Shown: positions 8,767 to 18,098, counted from the first letter of the stretch. The stretch is 64,000 bases of DNA from Rhodopseudomonas palustris (GCF_003031265.1 NZ_CP019966.1:4738501-4802500); one strand, 5' to 3'. The notes: a model not told the origin generated them from the letters alone. Made by a program: numbers and translations.

Positions 8767-11121
8767 ATGTCATCTCGCCTCAAGACCGGGCTGCTGCTCG
8801 GCACCGCAACGCTCGCCGTGTGCAGCACCGGCGCGCCGGCAGCGCGCGCCCAAACCGCCCTCCCCGAAGTCACCGTCACAGCGCCGAGCCCGATTCAGCG
8901 CCGCCACCACACCGAAGCGAAGCCGCGTCCGGCGACGCGCGTCGCGGCTCCGGCAAGGCAGCGCGGCCCCGCACCCGCCGAGACGCCGCCCGTCGCCCAG
9001 GCCACCCCGGCGCCGCAGCCCGGCATCCTGCCGATCGTCACCGACCAGTTCGCCACCGTCACGGTGGTGCCGAACGAAGAAATCCGCCGCAGCGGCGGCG
9101 GCACGCTCGGCGACCTGCTCGGCAACAAACCCGGCATCAGCGCCTCGCAATACGCGCCCGGCGGCGCCAGCCGCCCGATCATCCGCGGCCTCGACGTCAA
9201 CCGTGTCAGCATCATCGAGAACGGCACCGGCAGCAACGGCGCGTCCGACCTCGGCGAAGACCACTTCGTGCCGGTCGATCCGCTCTCCACCAATCAGGTC
9301 GAAGTGATCCGCGGCCCGGCCACGCTGCGCTACGGCTCGACCGCGATCGGCGGCGTCGTCAGCGCCACCAACAACCGGATTCCCGACGCGCTGCCGCCCT
9401 GCGCGCAGCCGTTCCAGAGCTATGGGCTGGCGAAGCCGCCGACGCTGTTCGGCGGCGCCGGCTGCATGAACGGCGAAGTCCGCAGCGCCGTCAGCTCGGT
9501 CGATCGCGGCGTCGAAGGCGCGGTGCTGCTCGATGCCGGCGGCAACAACGTCGCGGTCCATACCGACGTCTATGGCCGCAATGCCGGCGACTACAACGTG
9601 CCGAGCTATCCGTATGCGGCGCCCGGCATGCCGTTCAACGGTCGTCAGCCGAACTCCGCCGCGACTGCCGCGGGCGCCTCGGTCGGCGGCTCGTATCTGT
9701 TCGACGGCGGCTTCATCGGCGCGTCGATCACCCAGAACAATTCGCTGTATCACATCCCCGGTGTCGAAGGTTCGCAGGTCGGCACCCGGATCGACGCCAA
9801 GCAGACCAAGTTCAATGCCAAGGGCGAGTATCGCCCGGATGCGGCCGCGATCGACGCGATCCGGTTCTGGGTCGGCGCCACCGACTACAAGCACAACGAA
9901 GTCGGTCAGGCCACGGCCGGCGATCCGACCACCGACGGCGTGCGCCAGACCTTCACCAATCGTGAGCAGGAAGGCCGGCTCGAGGTGCAGCTCGCGCCGT
10001 TCAACGCCGGCTTCGCGGCGATCACCACCGCGGTCGGCATTCAGGCCAGCCATCAGGAACTGACGGCGCCGAGCCCGGACGATCCGGGCAGCCCGCTGAA
10101 CGGTCTGTTCGATCCGAACAAGAACACCAAGGCGGCCGGCTACGTCTTCAACGAGCTGCAGTTCACCAACACCACCAAGGCGCAGGTCGCCGGCCGCATC
10201 GAGCATGTCGAGCTGTCCGGCACCACGCCGGCGTTCGTGCCGGAGATCTTCGACCTCAACACCGATCCGAGCGCGATCGGCCCCGCCACCCAGCGCAACC
10301 TGTCGTTCACGCCGAAGAGCTTCAGCGTCGGCCTGATCCAGGCGCTGCCGTGGGATCTGTCGGCGAGCATCACCGGGCAATATGTCGAGCGCGCGCCGAA
10401 GCCGGCCGAACTGTTCTCGCGCGGCGGCCACGACGCCACCGCCACCTTCGACATCGGCAATCCCAACCTGAAGATCGAAACCGCCAAGTCGGTCGAGGTC
10501 GGGCTGCGCCGCGCCACCGGACCGTTCCGGTTCGAGATCACCGCCTACTACACGCAGTTCAGCGGCTTCATCTATCGGCGGCTGACCGGCAACACTTGCG
10601 ACGACGCCTCCTGCGTCGATCCAGGCACAGGCACGCTGGAATTGAACCAGGCGATCTACTCGCAGCGTGACGCCACCTTCAAGGGCGGCGAATTCCAGAG
10701 CCAGATCGACGTCGCCCAGCTCTATGGCGGCACCTTCGGCATCGAGAACCAGTTCGACATCGTGCGGGCGACCTTCGCGGACGGCACCAACGTGCCGCGA
10801 ATTCCGCCGATGCGGGTCGGCGGCGGCCTGTTCTGGCGCGACGCCAACTGGCTGATGAAGGTCAACCTGCTGCACGCCTTCGCGCAGAACGACGTGGCGC
10901 CGATCGCCGAAACGACGACGCCCGGCTACAACCTGCTGAAGGCCGAAGTCAGCTACCGGACCAAGCTCGACCCCAACGCCTGGGGCGCGCGCGAGATGCT
11001 GGTCGGCATTGTCGGCAACAATCTGCTCAACGAAAACATCCGGATCGCGACGTCCTACAGCAAGGACAACGTGCTGATGCCCGGCATCGGCGTACGGGCG
11101 TTCGCGAACCTGAAGTTCTGA
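8767..11121 (+). CDS. TonB-dependent receptor, ZnuD-like (zinc-type)
   Basis: 784 residues from the ATG at 8767, which gives a signal peptide ending ARAQ. The mature N-terminus has a TonB-box-like LPEVTVTAP, then a long Pro/Arg/His-rich linker (RRHHTEAKPRP...), then the plug domain. The plug contains SRPIIRGLDVNRVSIIENG, EVIRGPATLRYGSTAIGGVV and NNRIPDALPP. These closely follow the plug pattern of ZnuD-type zinc receptors (GP.IRGL..NRV, GPATL.YGS.AIGGVV, NRIP). The rest is a 22-strand barrel ending in F (ANLKF), as outer-membrane proteins do. It would import a metal or metal complex using TonB energy. Zur-like control is suggested by the box at 8225, and a DUF2946-like gene precedes it. Heme or another metal as substrate is not excluded. 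Confidence 0.85.
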   Translation: MSSRLKTGLLLGTATLAVCSTGAPAARAQTALPEVTVTAPSPIQRRHHTEAKPRPATRVAAPARQRGPAPAETPPVAQATPAPQPGILPIVTDQFATVTVVPNEEIRRSGGGTLGDLLGNKPGISASQYAPGGASRPIIRGLDVNRVSIIENGTGSNGASDLGEDHFVPVDPLSTNQVEVIRGPATLRYGSTAIGGVVSATNNRIPDALPPCAQPFQSYGLAKPPTLFGGAGCMNGEVRSAVSSVDRGVEGAVLLDAGGNNVAVHTDVYGRNAGDYNVPSYPYAAPGMPFNGRQPNSAATAAGASVGGSYLFDGGFIGASITQNNSLYHIPGVEGSQVGTRIDAKQTKFNAKGEYRPDAAAIDAIRFWVGATDYKHNEVGQATAGDPTTDGVRQTFTNREQEGRLEVQLAPFNAGFAAITTAVGIQASHQELTAPSPDDPGSPLNGLFDPNKNTKAAGYVFNELQFTNTTKAQVAGRIEHVELSGTTPAFVPEIFDLNTDPSAIGPATQRNLSFTPKSFSVGLIQALPWDLSASITGQYVERAPKPAELFSRGGHDATATFDIGNPNLKIETAKSVEVGLRRATGPFRFEITAYYTQFSGFIYRRLTGNTCDDASCVDPGTGTLELNQAIYSQRDATFKGGEFQSQIDVAQLYGGTFGIENQFDIVRATFADGTNVPRIPPMRVGGGLFWRDANWLMKVNLLHAFAQNDVAPIAETTTPGYNLLKAEVSYRTKLDPNAWGAREMLVGIVGNNLLNENIRIATSYSKDNVLMPGIGVRAFANLKF

Positions 11122-11130
11122 GCCAACGAC

Positions 11131-11246
11131 GTCATTCCGGGGCGCTCACGAAGTGAGCGAACCCAGAATCCAGAAGTTGTGGGAACGCTCCCGTCTCCCC
11201 ATCGAGATTCCGGGTTCGCGAGCTTCGCTCGCGCCCCGGAATGACG
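11131..11246. repeat. Dispersed palindromic repeat, family C, copy 1
   Basis: Outer arms GTCATTCCGGGGCGC and GCGCCCCGGAATGAC flank inner arms with CCGGGTTCGC. It separates the two metal-receptor modules. Other copies are at 25484-25604, 31983-32080 and 54137-54236. Confidence 0.9.
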
Positions 11247-11302
11247 AACGAGATCAATTGCCGGCGCGCGCGAAAAACACGTCACCGGGCTCGGATGAAA
11301 CC

Positions 11303-11659
11303 ATGAACTGGGTGCGGACGCATATCCGACTGGGAACGCGGCTGGCGCTGGTTGCGCTGGCGCTGCACTTCGTCGTGGCGTTCGGTCACTTCCACCAGAT
11401 CGTCACCCAGTCGGTCGTACTCGCGCTCACGGCCGCCGATCCGGCCACGCCCGACGGCGATCCTCAGTCCGACGACGATGCCGACGGTTGTACGGTCTGC
11501 GCCGTGATGGCGATGGCGGATGCGATGCTCGAGGCATCGCCGCCCTCGTTGCCGCTGCGGCAGGCCACCACGCTCGTGCACCGCGTCCCGGATCTCGTCC
11601 TGATCCGGTCCGGCGGCATCCGCACCGCCTTCGATCCCCGCGCTCCTCCCGCCTGCTGA
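11303..11659 (+). CDS. DUF2946-like small membrane protein, module 2
   Basis: 118 residues, paralogous to the protein at 8288. It has the same start (MNWVRTHIRLGTRLALVALA), the same membrane segment and FGHFH motif, and a CxxC pair in an acidic setting (DDDADGCTVCAV) in place of the His cluster of module 1. The C-termini also align (SLPLRQ versus ALPPQQ). The start is set by the paralogue; an upstream in-frame ATG at 11153 lies inside repeat C1 and is unlikely. It lies 146 bases before a second TonB receptor, repeating the order of module 1. Function unknown; metal handling is inferred from context. Confidence 0.75.
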   Translation: MNWVRTHIRLGTRLALVALALHFVVAFGHFHQIVTQSVVLALTAADPATPDGDPQSDDDADGCTVCAVMAMADAMLEASPPSLPLRQATTLVHRVPDLVLIRSGGIRTAFDPRAPPAC

Positions 11660-11678
11660 CATCGATCCCTGTGAGCCG

Positions 11679-11704
11679 GAGATCGCGCCATGCCGCGCGA
11701 TCTC
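11679..11704 (+). other. Intergenic hairpin between module 2 genes
   Basis: GAGATCGCGC and GCGCGATCTC form a perfect 10-bp stem with a 6-base loop, about 100 bases before the receptor start. There is no U-run. It matches the hairpin of module 1 in position, not in sequence. Confidence 0.6.
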
Positions 11705-11805
11705 GATGTCAGCCAAGCCCGTCGACCATCGACGGCAAGCCATCGCCCGGACCCAGCGGCGACGATCAGCGTCGCCCGCGCCCGCATGGCTTCGAGGAGA
11801 CCCAC

Positions 11806-14079
11806 ATGCTTTGTCACATCAAACGCGGCCTTGCGGCGTCGAGCTCAGCCACGCTGCTGTTAGCCGCTCTGAGTTCACCCGGTCTGGCCCAGAGCGCGGC
11901 GCCGGCCAGTCGCGGTGCGACACCGCTTCCGGAAATCGACGTGATCCAGCCGCAGCGTGCGCCCCACCCGGCTCGGCGTCCGAAGACTCAAACCGCGGCC
12001 CGGGCGCGGCGCGGAACGGCGACCGCCTCGCCGCAGCACGACAACCAAACGCCGCCGCAAACCGCGGCACAAGCCGTCGCGGCCAAACATGCGGGCTTCG
12101 ATGCTGCGCGGCAGGCGATCTTCGCGCCGAATGGCGCCAGCGCCTTCGACGTCAATCACGAGGCCATCCTGGCACTGCCGCAAGGCGCCAATGCGACGCT
12201 CGACAAGGTGCTGCTGCAGGCGCCGGGCGTGTCGCAGGACTCCGCCGCGAGCGGCGATCTGCATGTCCGCAACGAGCACGCCAATGTGCAGTACCGCATC
12301 AACGGCATCGCGTTGCCCGACGGCGTCAGCGGCTTCGGCCAGATGCTCGACACCTCGCTGGTCGGGCGACTGACCCTGCTCACCGGCGCGCTGCCGGCGC
12401 AATACGGCCTGCGGACCGCCGGGGTCGTCGATATCACCACGCGCACCGACGCCTTCAACAACAGCGGTACCGTCAGCGTCTATGGCGGCAGCCGCCAGAC
12501 CATCACGCCGAGCGTCGAATATGGCGGCACGGCCGGCAACACCCAGTACTTCGTCTCCGGCCGTTACTTCGGAACAGGCCTTGGGCTGGAAAACCCGACC
12601 TCGTCGCCGAACGCGATCCACGACGATTCCCAGCAGGGTAGAGGATTCGCGTATCTGTCGACCGTGATCGACGACACGACGCGGCTGACCTTCATCGGGG
12701 GCGGCTCGGCCAACAACTACCAGATCCCCAACAACCCGGGCCAGACGCCGGGCTTCACGGCGTTCGGCGTATCGAACTTCGACTCGGCGCGGCTCAACGA
12801 AACCCAGCGCGAGCGCAACGGCTTCGGCGTTCTGGCGCTGCAGAAGTCGATCAATGGCTTCGACCTGCAGCTATCGGCGTTCTCGCGCTATAGCACGCTG
12901 CACTTCACGCCCGACACGATCGGCGATCTGGTGTTCAACGGCGTCGCCTCGGACGTCTATCGCAAGAGCGTCGCCAGCGGCATCCAGGCCGACGGCTCGT
13001 ACCGGCTCAGCGACGCACATACGCTGCGCGGAGGCTTCCAGGTCACCGCCGAGCAAAGCCGCGTGACCAACTCCTCGGTGGTGCTGCCGCTCGACGACAG
13101 CGGCAATCCGCTGGACGCGCCGTTCGGCGTCGTCGACTCCAGCAGCAAGCTCGGCTGGCTGTTCAGCACCTATCTGCAGGACGAATGGCGGGTCACCAAC
13201 ACGGTGACGCTGAACTCCGGCTTGCGGTTCGACCAGATGAACGAATACACGAGCGCCAACCAGCTCAGCCCGCGCATCAGCCTGACCTGGAAGCCGTTCG
13301 AGGACACCACGTTCCACGCCGGCTATTCACGCAACTTCACACCGCCCGTACAGGTGCTGGCGGCGCCCACCAATCTGGCGCTGGTGCAGAACACCACGCA
13401 GCAGCCCGCCGTCAACGCGAGCAGCCCGGTGCTGCCTGAACGCTCGAACGTGTTCGATGTCGGCGTCACGCAGAAGCTGCTGCCCGGCCTCGAAGTCGGC
13501 ATCGACACCTACTACAAGACCGCGCGCGATCTGCTCGACGACGGCCAGTTCGGCGCCGCCTATGTGCTGTCGGCGTTCAACTACGACCGCGCCGAGAATG
13601 TCGGCATCGAGTTCAAGGGCGCGTACACCAGCGGCAACTTTCGGATCTACGGCAATCTGGCGCTGGCCCGGCAGATCGCCACCAAGGTCGTCTCCAACCA
13701 GTATCTGTTCGATCCGGACGAGCTCGCCTACATCGCCAGCAACTACATCTACACCGACCATGCCCAGCTGGTGACCGCTTCGGCCGGCGCATCGTATCGC
13801 TGGCACGACACCAATTTCAGCGCGTCGATGATCTACGGCAGCGGACTTCGCTCCGGCTTCGCCAATATCGGCTCGCTGCCGTCCTACACCCAGGTCAATC
13901 TCGGCGTGTCGCACGACTTCCATCTGGTGAGCGCCACCAAGCCGACCACGGTGCGGTTCGACGTCGTCAACCTGTTCGACAGCGTGTACGAAATCCGCGA
14001 CGGCTCGGGGATCGGCGTGTTCGCGCCGCAATACGGTCCGCGGCGCGGCTTCTATGTCGGCCTGGCGCAGAAGTTCTGA
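11806..14079 (+). CDS. TonB-dependent receptor, module 2
   Basis: 757 residues from the ATG at 11806, preceded by GAGGAGACCCAC. The signal peptide ends near LAQS. A TonB-box-like LPEIDVI and a basic/proline linker follow, as in the module 1 receptor. The plug includes LLQAPGVSQDSAASGDLHVR, YRINGIALPDG and GALPAQYGLRTAGVVDITTR. The remainder is a barrel ending YVGLAQKF with terminal F. Apart from general architecture it is not close to the module 1 receptor, so the pair probably recognises different ligands. The ligand cannot be named. Downstream, the GNAT gene is convergent, so the locus ends here. Confidence 0.85.
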   Translation: MLCHIKRGLAASSSATLLLAALSSPGLAQSAAPASRGATPLPEIDVIQPQRAPHPARRPKTQTAARARRGTATASPQHDNQTPPQTAAQAVAAKHAGFDAARQAIFAPNGASAFDVNHEAILALPQGANATLDKVLLQAPGVSQDSAASGDLHVRNEHANVQYRINGIALPDGVSGFGQMLDTSLVGRLTLLTGALPAQYGLRTAGVVDITTRTDAFNNSGTVSVYGGSRQTITPSVEYGGTAGNTQYFVSGRYFGTGLGLENPTSSPNAIHDDSQQGRGFAYLSTVIDDTTRLTFIGGGSANNYQIPNNPGQTPGFTAFGVSNFDSARLNETQRERNGFGVLALQKSINGFDLQLSAFSRYSTLHFTPDTIGDLVFNGVASDVYRKSVASGIQADGSYRLSDAHTLRGGFQVTAEQSRVTNSSVVLPLDDSGNPLDAPFGVVDSSSKLGWLFSTYLQDEWRVTNTVTLNSGLRFDQMNEYTSANQLSPRISLTWKPFEDTTFHAGYSRNFTPPVQVLAAPTNLALVQNTTQQPAVNASSPVLPERSNVFDVGVTQKLLPGLEVGIDTYYKTARDLLDDGQFGAAYVLSAFNYDRAENVGIEFKGAYTSGNFRIYGNLALARQIATKVVSNQYLFDPDELAYIASNYIYTDHAQLVTASAGASYRWHDTNFSASMIYGSGLRSGFANIGSLPSYTQVNLGVSHDFHLVSATKPTTVRFDVVNLFDSVYEIRDGSGIGVFAPQYGPRRGFYVGLAQKF

Positions 14080-14101
14080 AGCCGTCCCACAGCAAGGCGC
14101 G

Positions 14102-14614
14102 TCAGCGCGCCTTGCTCCAATCCGGGCGGATCGCGCCGCCGACGCCTTCGAACGCGCCTTCGGCGAGTTCGAGCACCAAGAGGCGAGCCGCATCGACCGG
14201 GCCGGGCATGGTGACGCGGCCTTTCGGAATCCGCTTGAAGCCGACCCGGCTGTAATACGGCTCGTCGCCGACCAGCACGATCAGCTTGTGGCCCTGCGCG
14301 CGCGCATCCGAGATGGCGCGGTCGAGCAGCAGCCGGCCGACGCCGCGCGAGCGGAACGGCGGCTCCACCGTCAGCGGACCGAGCAGCAGCGCCGGCGTGT
14401 CGCCGACCAGGATCGGCAACTGCCGCACCGAGCCGACCAGCAGCGTGCCGATCCAGGCGGTGAACGACAGCTCCGGGAGATGATCGACATGCTCGCGCAG
14501 CCGATAGGCGCTGAGCACGAAGCGGCCGGGCCCGAAGGTGCGCTCGTGCAGCCGCTCGATGGCCTGCGCGTCGTTCGGGGATTCGGGCAGAATGGTGAGT
14601 TTCAGATCGGACAT
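14102..14614 (-). CDS. GNAT family N-acetyltransferase (YhbS-like)
   Basis: 170 residues from the ATG at 14614 (MSDLKLTILPE); an upstream ATG at 14653 adds only an unrelated basic stretch. The acetyl-CoA-binding motif A is RSRGVGRLLLDRAI, followed by LIVLVGDEPYYSRVGFKR, the Y..FGF-like segment typical of YhbS/YhbS-like GNATs. These transfer acetyl from acetyl-CoA to an amine; the substrate is unknown. It is convergent with the TonB receptor gene and 46 bases downstream of the MscS stop codon on the same strand direction, so it may be read with that gene. Confidence 0.85.
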   Translation of the reverse strand: MSDLKLTILPESPNDAQAIERLHERTFGPGRFVLSAYRLREHVDHLPELSFTAWIGTLLVGSVRQLPILVGDTPALLLGPLTVEPPFRSRGVGRLLLDRAISDARAQGHKLIVLVGDEPYYSRVGFKRIPKGRVTMPGPVDAARLLVLELAEGAFEGVGGAIRPDWSKAR

Positions 14615-14660
14615 GGCGGAGGCGAGATAGCACCGCCTCCGCATCAGGTCCATTGCTAGG

Positions 14661-16364
14661 CTAGAGCCGCTCGGGGATGCCGCCCCTCACCTTGGCACCG
14701 TCCGAGCCACCGGACGGCGCATCTTCATCTCCGGACGAGCGTTGGGCGGCGCCCTTGGCGCGCGCCACATAGACGGTCTGCGAGCCGGCGGCAAAGCCCG
14801 TACCGGCCGCTTCGACCAGCTCCAGGATTTTCAGCATCAGATCTTCCTGCACTTCCAGGAAGGTGTCGCCGTCCACCGCATGCACATAGGCAAAGATCTC
14901 GACCTTGAGGGCGGCCGGCGCCAGCCCGATGAGCCGCACCCGGGCCGGGTCGTTGTCGACGTCCGGATGGTCGAGCAGCATCTCCCGCAGCGAAGCCAGC
15001 AGCGTCCGGATCTGCTCGGAGGAGGTCTCGTAACGCAGCTCCAGAATCGGATGAAACCAGAACTTGTCGCGGCGGCTGAAATTCTCGATCTGCAGCGCCG
15101 CCAGCGCGCCGTTCGGCACCGTCACCACGGTGCGATCGAGGGTGCGGATGCGGGTCGAGCGCATCCCGATGTCTTCGATGGTGCCGGAGGTGTCGCCGAA
15201 CTTGCAGAAATCGCCGACCCGCATCGGCTGGTCGGTGACCAGCGTCAGGCTGCCGACCAGATGTTCGATGGTCTTCTGCGCGCCCAGAGCGATCGCGATA
15301 CCGCCGATACCGAGGGCGGCGAGGCCGGCGGTGACGTTGTAGCCGAGGGCGTTGAAGCCGACGATGATCGCAAACGCGATGATGACGAACTTGACGCTGC
15401 GGCGGATGAAGGTGACCGCCGACAGCATCGACAGCCGGCCGCGCAACGTCATGCGATCGATCGCGAACGCCGCCAGCGAATCCACGACACGCCAAATGAT
15501 CCACGACAGCGCGACCCAGCCGAGCAGTTCGATGGCGCCGGACAAATGCTGCCGCGCCACGATGGCGACGCCGGCGAGTGACATCGCGATCCGCAGCGCC
15601 CAGGCGGTCAGCAACAGCCGCACCGGTAGCGCCGAGGCTTCCAGCACACGCCTGATCCGCGAGTCGCCGGTCGAGCGACGCAACTTGAGGATGATGAATC
15701 CGATTGCGCCGGTGATCAGCCAGACCGCGCCGAAGCACACGAACGCGAGCACGACCACCGCGATCCAGTGGCCGATCGGCACACCGGCGAAGCGGTATTC
15801 GTCGCGCAGCGCATAGGGCAGCAGCTTATCGACCGAGCTCGACACCACCGTGCGCGACAGCTCGGGCAGTTCGGCCACCGTGCGGGCGGAGACCAGCCAG
15901 ATCTTGACGCCGTCCTTGCCCTCGACGCGCTGCGCGATCAGGTCGACCGTGCCGTGGTCGGTGCGCACCATGCCGAACTTCTCTTGCTCGGGCGGCAGAC
16001 TGTCGTCCTGGTCGCCCTGCGGTTCGGTGCTCAGCCGCAGCCGCGAATACACCACGCCGCCGCGATCGAGGATGCGCTGAAGCTGCTGCGCGACGCTCGG
16101 GCCCCAGGCGTCTTTTTCCTGGCTGAGGTCGAGATACATCGCGGCGCGTTCGTAGTTCTGCTCGGCGGCGGCGGCGATGAAGCCTGCCACCATGCCGGCC
16201 GGCGTCTCACGGCCAAGCGGGTCGGTCGGCGCCGCGGGTTGCGCGGGTGCCGCACCATTGCCGTTGGTGCCGGGGATCTGGGCGAAGGCAGAACTCGCGA
16301 CCACAAGGGTCATGGTCGCGACGAGGATCAGGGCTCGAAACAACGCGCGTGCAGATGACGTCAA
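14661..16364 (-). CDS. Mechanosensitive channel, MscS family, with long N-terminal region
   Basis: 567 residues from the TTG at 16364. A signal peptide (ending SSAFAQ) is followed by a periplasmic region of roughly 150 residues, several membrane segments and the MscS core. The pore helix reads VTAGLAALGIGGIAIALGAQ and is followed by the beta domain (QPMRVGDFCKFGDTSGTIED, VVTVPNGALAALQIENFSRR). MscS channels open under membrane tension to release solutes in hypo-osmotic shock. The longer N-terminus makes it a larger paralogue, not the 286-residue E. coli type. The C-terminal tail is charged. An ATG at 16520 gives no signal peptide at the N-terminus, hence the TTG choice. Confidence 0.9.
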   Translation of the reverse strand: MTSSARALFRALILVATMTLVVASSAFAQIPGTNGNGAAPAQPAAPTDPLGRETPAGMVAGFIAAAAEQNYERAAMYLDLSQEKDAWGPSVAQQLQRILDRGGVVYSRLRLSTEPQGDQDDSLPPEQEKFGMVRTDHGTVDLIAQRVEGKDGVKIWLVSARTVAELPELSRTVVSSSVDKLLPYALRDEYRFAGVPIGHWIAVVVLAFVCFGAVWLITGAIGFIILKLRRSTGDSRIRRVLEASALPVRLLLTAWALRIAMSLAGVAIVARQHLSGAIELLGWVALSWIIWRVVDSLAAFAIDRMTLRGRLSMLSAVTFIRRSVKFVIIAFAIIVGFNALGYNVTAGLAALGIGGIAIALGAQKTIEHLVGSLTLVTDQPMRVGDFCKFGDTSGTIEDIGMRSTRIRTLDRTVVTVPNGALAALQIENFSRRDKFWFHPILELRYETSSEQIRTLLASLREMLLDHPDVDNDPARVRLIGLAPAALKVEIFAYVHAVDGDTFLEVQEDLMLKILELVEAAGTGFAAGSQTVYVARAKGAAQRSSGDEDAPSGGSDGAKVRGGIPERL

Positions 16365-16368
16365 AATC

Positions 16369-16377
16369 GCTCCTCTT
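16369..16377 (-). promoter_or_regulatory. Ribosome binding site supporting a TTG start
   Basis: AAGAGGAGC on the minus strand ends 4 bases before the TTG at 16364. It is the best ribosome site in the region and decides the MscS start codon. Confidence 0.6.
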
Positions 16378-16571
16378 GAACGGACGGGCGTGGAATCGGG
16401 ACGAATCGTCCACTTGGGCTCCACCGTCTCCGGCGCCCCGCGATCCCAGCGCAAAATGCTTCGGCCGCACCGATAGTCAGGAAATGGGCCATCTCTGTGG
16501 TCGCGCGTAACCAGCAACACGAGGGAACCCGGATGGTCAAGTTGGGGCCGACGCCCAGCGCTTTGGCGATT

Positions 16572-17081
16572 TTACCGCCAAGTCGCGATCGGCGGCCGGC
16601 CCTCGAGCACTTCGGCGATCCGCAGCCGGGTCCCCGGCGTCGTTTCGGCCGGCAGCGCGTCGGCGGCGAAGAAGCCGCTGGCGATGATCTCGTGGTTCGG
16701 CTCCGGCGGCCGATCTTGTTGGTATTGACGCACCACATAGACGGCAACATGGTCGCGCGGCGAGACGTGGCTGTTGAAGAAGATGCCGTGCAGCGCCGGC
16801 GCCCCGGTCAGCGCGATGCGGCCCTCCTCCATCAGCTCGCGGGTGAGCGCATCGACGAAGCTCTCGCCGACCTCGACTCCGCCGCCCGGCAGATGCCAGC
16901 CGCCGACATAAGAGTGCTGGATCAGGAACACCCGGTCCTGCGGGTCGAGCACCACGCCGCGCGCGCCCAGCGTCATGCCGCGGGCGAACCGCCAGTACAG
17001 ATGAAACATCCGGGTCAGCACCGGCTCGAATTTCAAACGCAGATTCTGAACAGCGGTCACCGCCGGTGGCCCTCGCGCCAA
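16572..17081 (-). CDS. Nudix hydrolase
   Basis: 169 residues. The Nudix box is complete: GGGVEVGESFVDALTRELME followed by EGRI, matching GX5EX7REUXEEXGU with its metal-binding glutamates. The preceding VGGWHLPGGG is the usual lead-in. Nudix enzymes hydrolyse nucleoside diphosphates linked to another moiety; the substrate is not deducible. The first 20 residues may not be translated, since an internal ATG (MFHLYWRF) is possible. It is divergent from the metallophosphoesterase gene with 113 bases between, and upstream of mscS on the same strand. Confidence 0.92.
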   Translation of the reverse strand: MARGPPAVTAVQNLRLKFEPVLTRMFHLYWRFARGMTLGARGVVLDPQDRVFLIQHSYVGGWHLPGGGVEVGESFVDALTRELMEEGRIALTGAPALHGIFFNSHVSPRDHVAVYVVRQYQQDRPPEPNHEIIASGFFAADALPAETTPGTRLRIAEVLEGRPPIATWR

Positions 17082-17194
17082 GGCGCAGCGGAGGCTTGCG
17101 CCGGTCCGGCCAACTTGCCAAAACCGCAGAGATTTTCACAGGCGGCAGTTCGCGACCGGCTCGCAAGCGCGCGGCGTCGCGACAGGATCGGGCG

Positions 17195-18076
17195 ATGACC
17201 GTATTCACTCTGGCGCATCTGTCCGACCCGCATCTGCCGTTGCCGCCGAAGACCAGTCTGCGCCACCTCGCCTCCAAGCGCGCGCTCGGCTACCTGAACT
17301 GGCGGCGTAACCGCCATCTGATCCACCGCCGCGACATCCTCGATACGCTGGTCGCCGACCTACAGGCGCAGCAGCCGGACCACATCGCGGTCACCGGCGA
17401 CCTCGTCAATATCGCGCTGGTCAACGAATTCGCCCCGGCGCGGCAATGGCTGGAGAGCGTCGGCCCGGCCGACCGCGTCAGCCTGGTGCCGGGCAATCAC
17501 GACGCCTACGTCCGCTCCACCGCGCATCGCTTCGCCGAGACGTTTCCGGACTACATCAGCGGCGACGACGCGCCCCCGGGCTTTCCATATCTGCGCCGGC
17601 GCGAGGCGATCGCGATCATCGGGGTGTCGAGCGCAGTGCCGACCGCGCCGCTGCGCGCCACCGGATGGCTCGGCGCACCCCAGCGGGCCGCGCTGGACGC
17701 GCTGCTGCAGAATCTTGCCGGCGAGCGCGTGTTCAAGGTGCTGCTGATCCATCATCCGCTGCAGTCGCGGTCGCGGCACAAGCGGCTGACCGACGCCGCC
17801 GAGCTGATCGCGCTGCTGCAGCGGCATCCGGTCGATCTGGTGCTGCATGGGCATGACCATGTCCACGCCACGGTCCGGATCGACACGCCGTTTGGCGCGA
17901 TTCCCGTGGTCGGCGTGCCGTCGGCCTCGGCGATGAATGATCACCACCGCCCGTCGGCGGCCTACAACCTGTTCAAGATCAGCGAAGGCAATGATGGCTG
18001 GCGCTGCGAACACCGCATCCGTGGCTTCCAGGCCAGCGAGCTGATCGAGGATTTGCGGCCGCCGGAGTGGCTGTAG
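17195..18076 (+). CDS. Calcineurin-like metallophosphoesterase
   Basis: 293 residues from the ATG at 17195 (MTVFTLAHLSDPHLPLP). The metal-site motifs appear in order: LSDPHL (DxH), VTGDLVN (GDxx), LVPGNHDAY (GNHD), LLIHHPL and VLHGHDHVH (GHxH). This is the complete dinuclear phosphoesterase set. The order and spacing resemble CpdA/Icc-like cytosolic phosphodiesterases, but cyclic AMP specificity cannot be inferred. No signal peptide. Divergent from the Nudix gene, and followed by repeat B1. Confidence 0.92.
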   Translation: MTVFTLAHLSDPHLPLPPKTSLRHLASKRALGYLNWRRNRHLIHRRDILDTLVADLQAQQPDHIAVTGDLVNIALVNEFAPARQWLESVGPADRVSLVPGNHDAYVRSTAHRFAETFPDYISGDDAPPGFPYLRRREAIAIIGVSSAVPTAPLRATGWLGAPQRAALDALLQNLAGERVFKVLLIHHPLQSRSRHKRLTDAAELIALLQRHPVDLVLHGHDHVHATVRIDTPFGAIPVVGVPSASAMNDHHRPSAAYNLFKISEGNDGWRCEHRIRGFQASELIEDLRPPEWL

Positions 18077-18098
18077 CCATGTCATTCCGGCTCTCCCC

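Noticed and set aside
16520..16520. Longer MscS start at the ATG at 16520
   Set aside because: The extra 52 residues lack membrane or signal features, and the TTG at 16364 has a strong ribosome site and a clean signal peptide.
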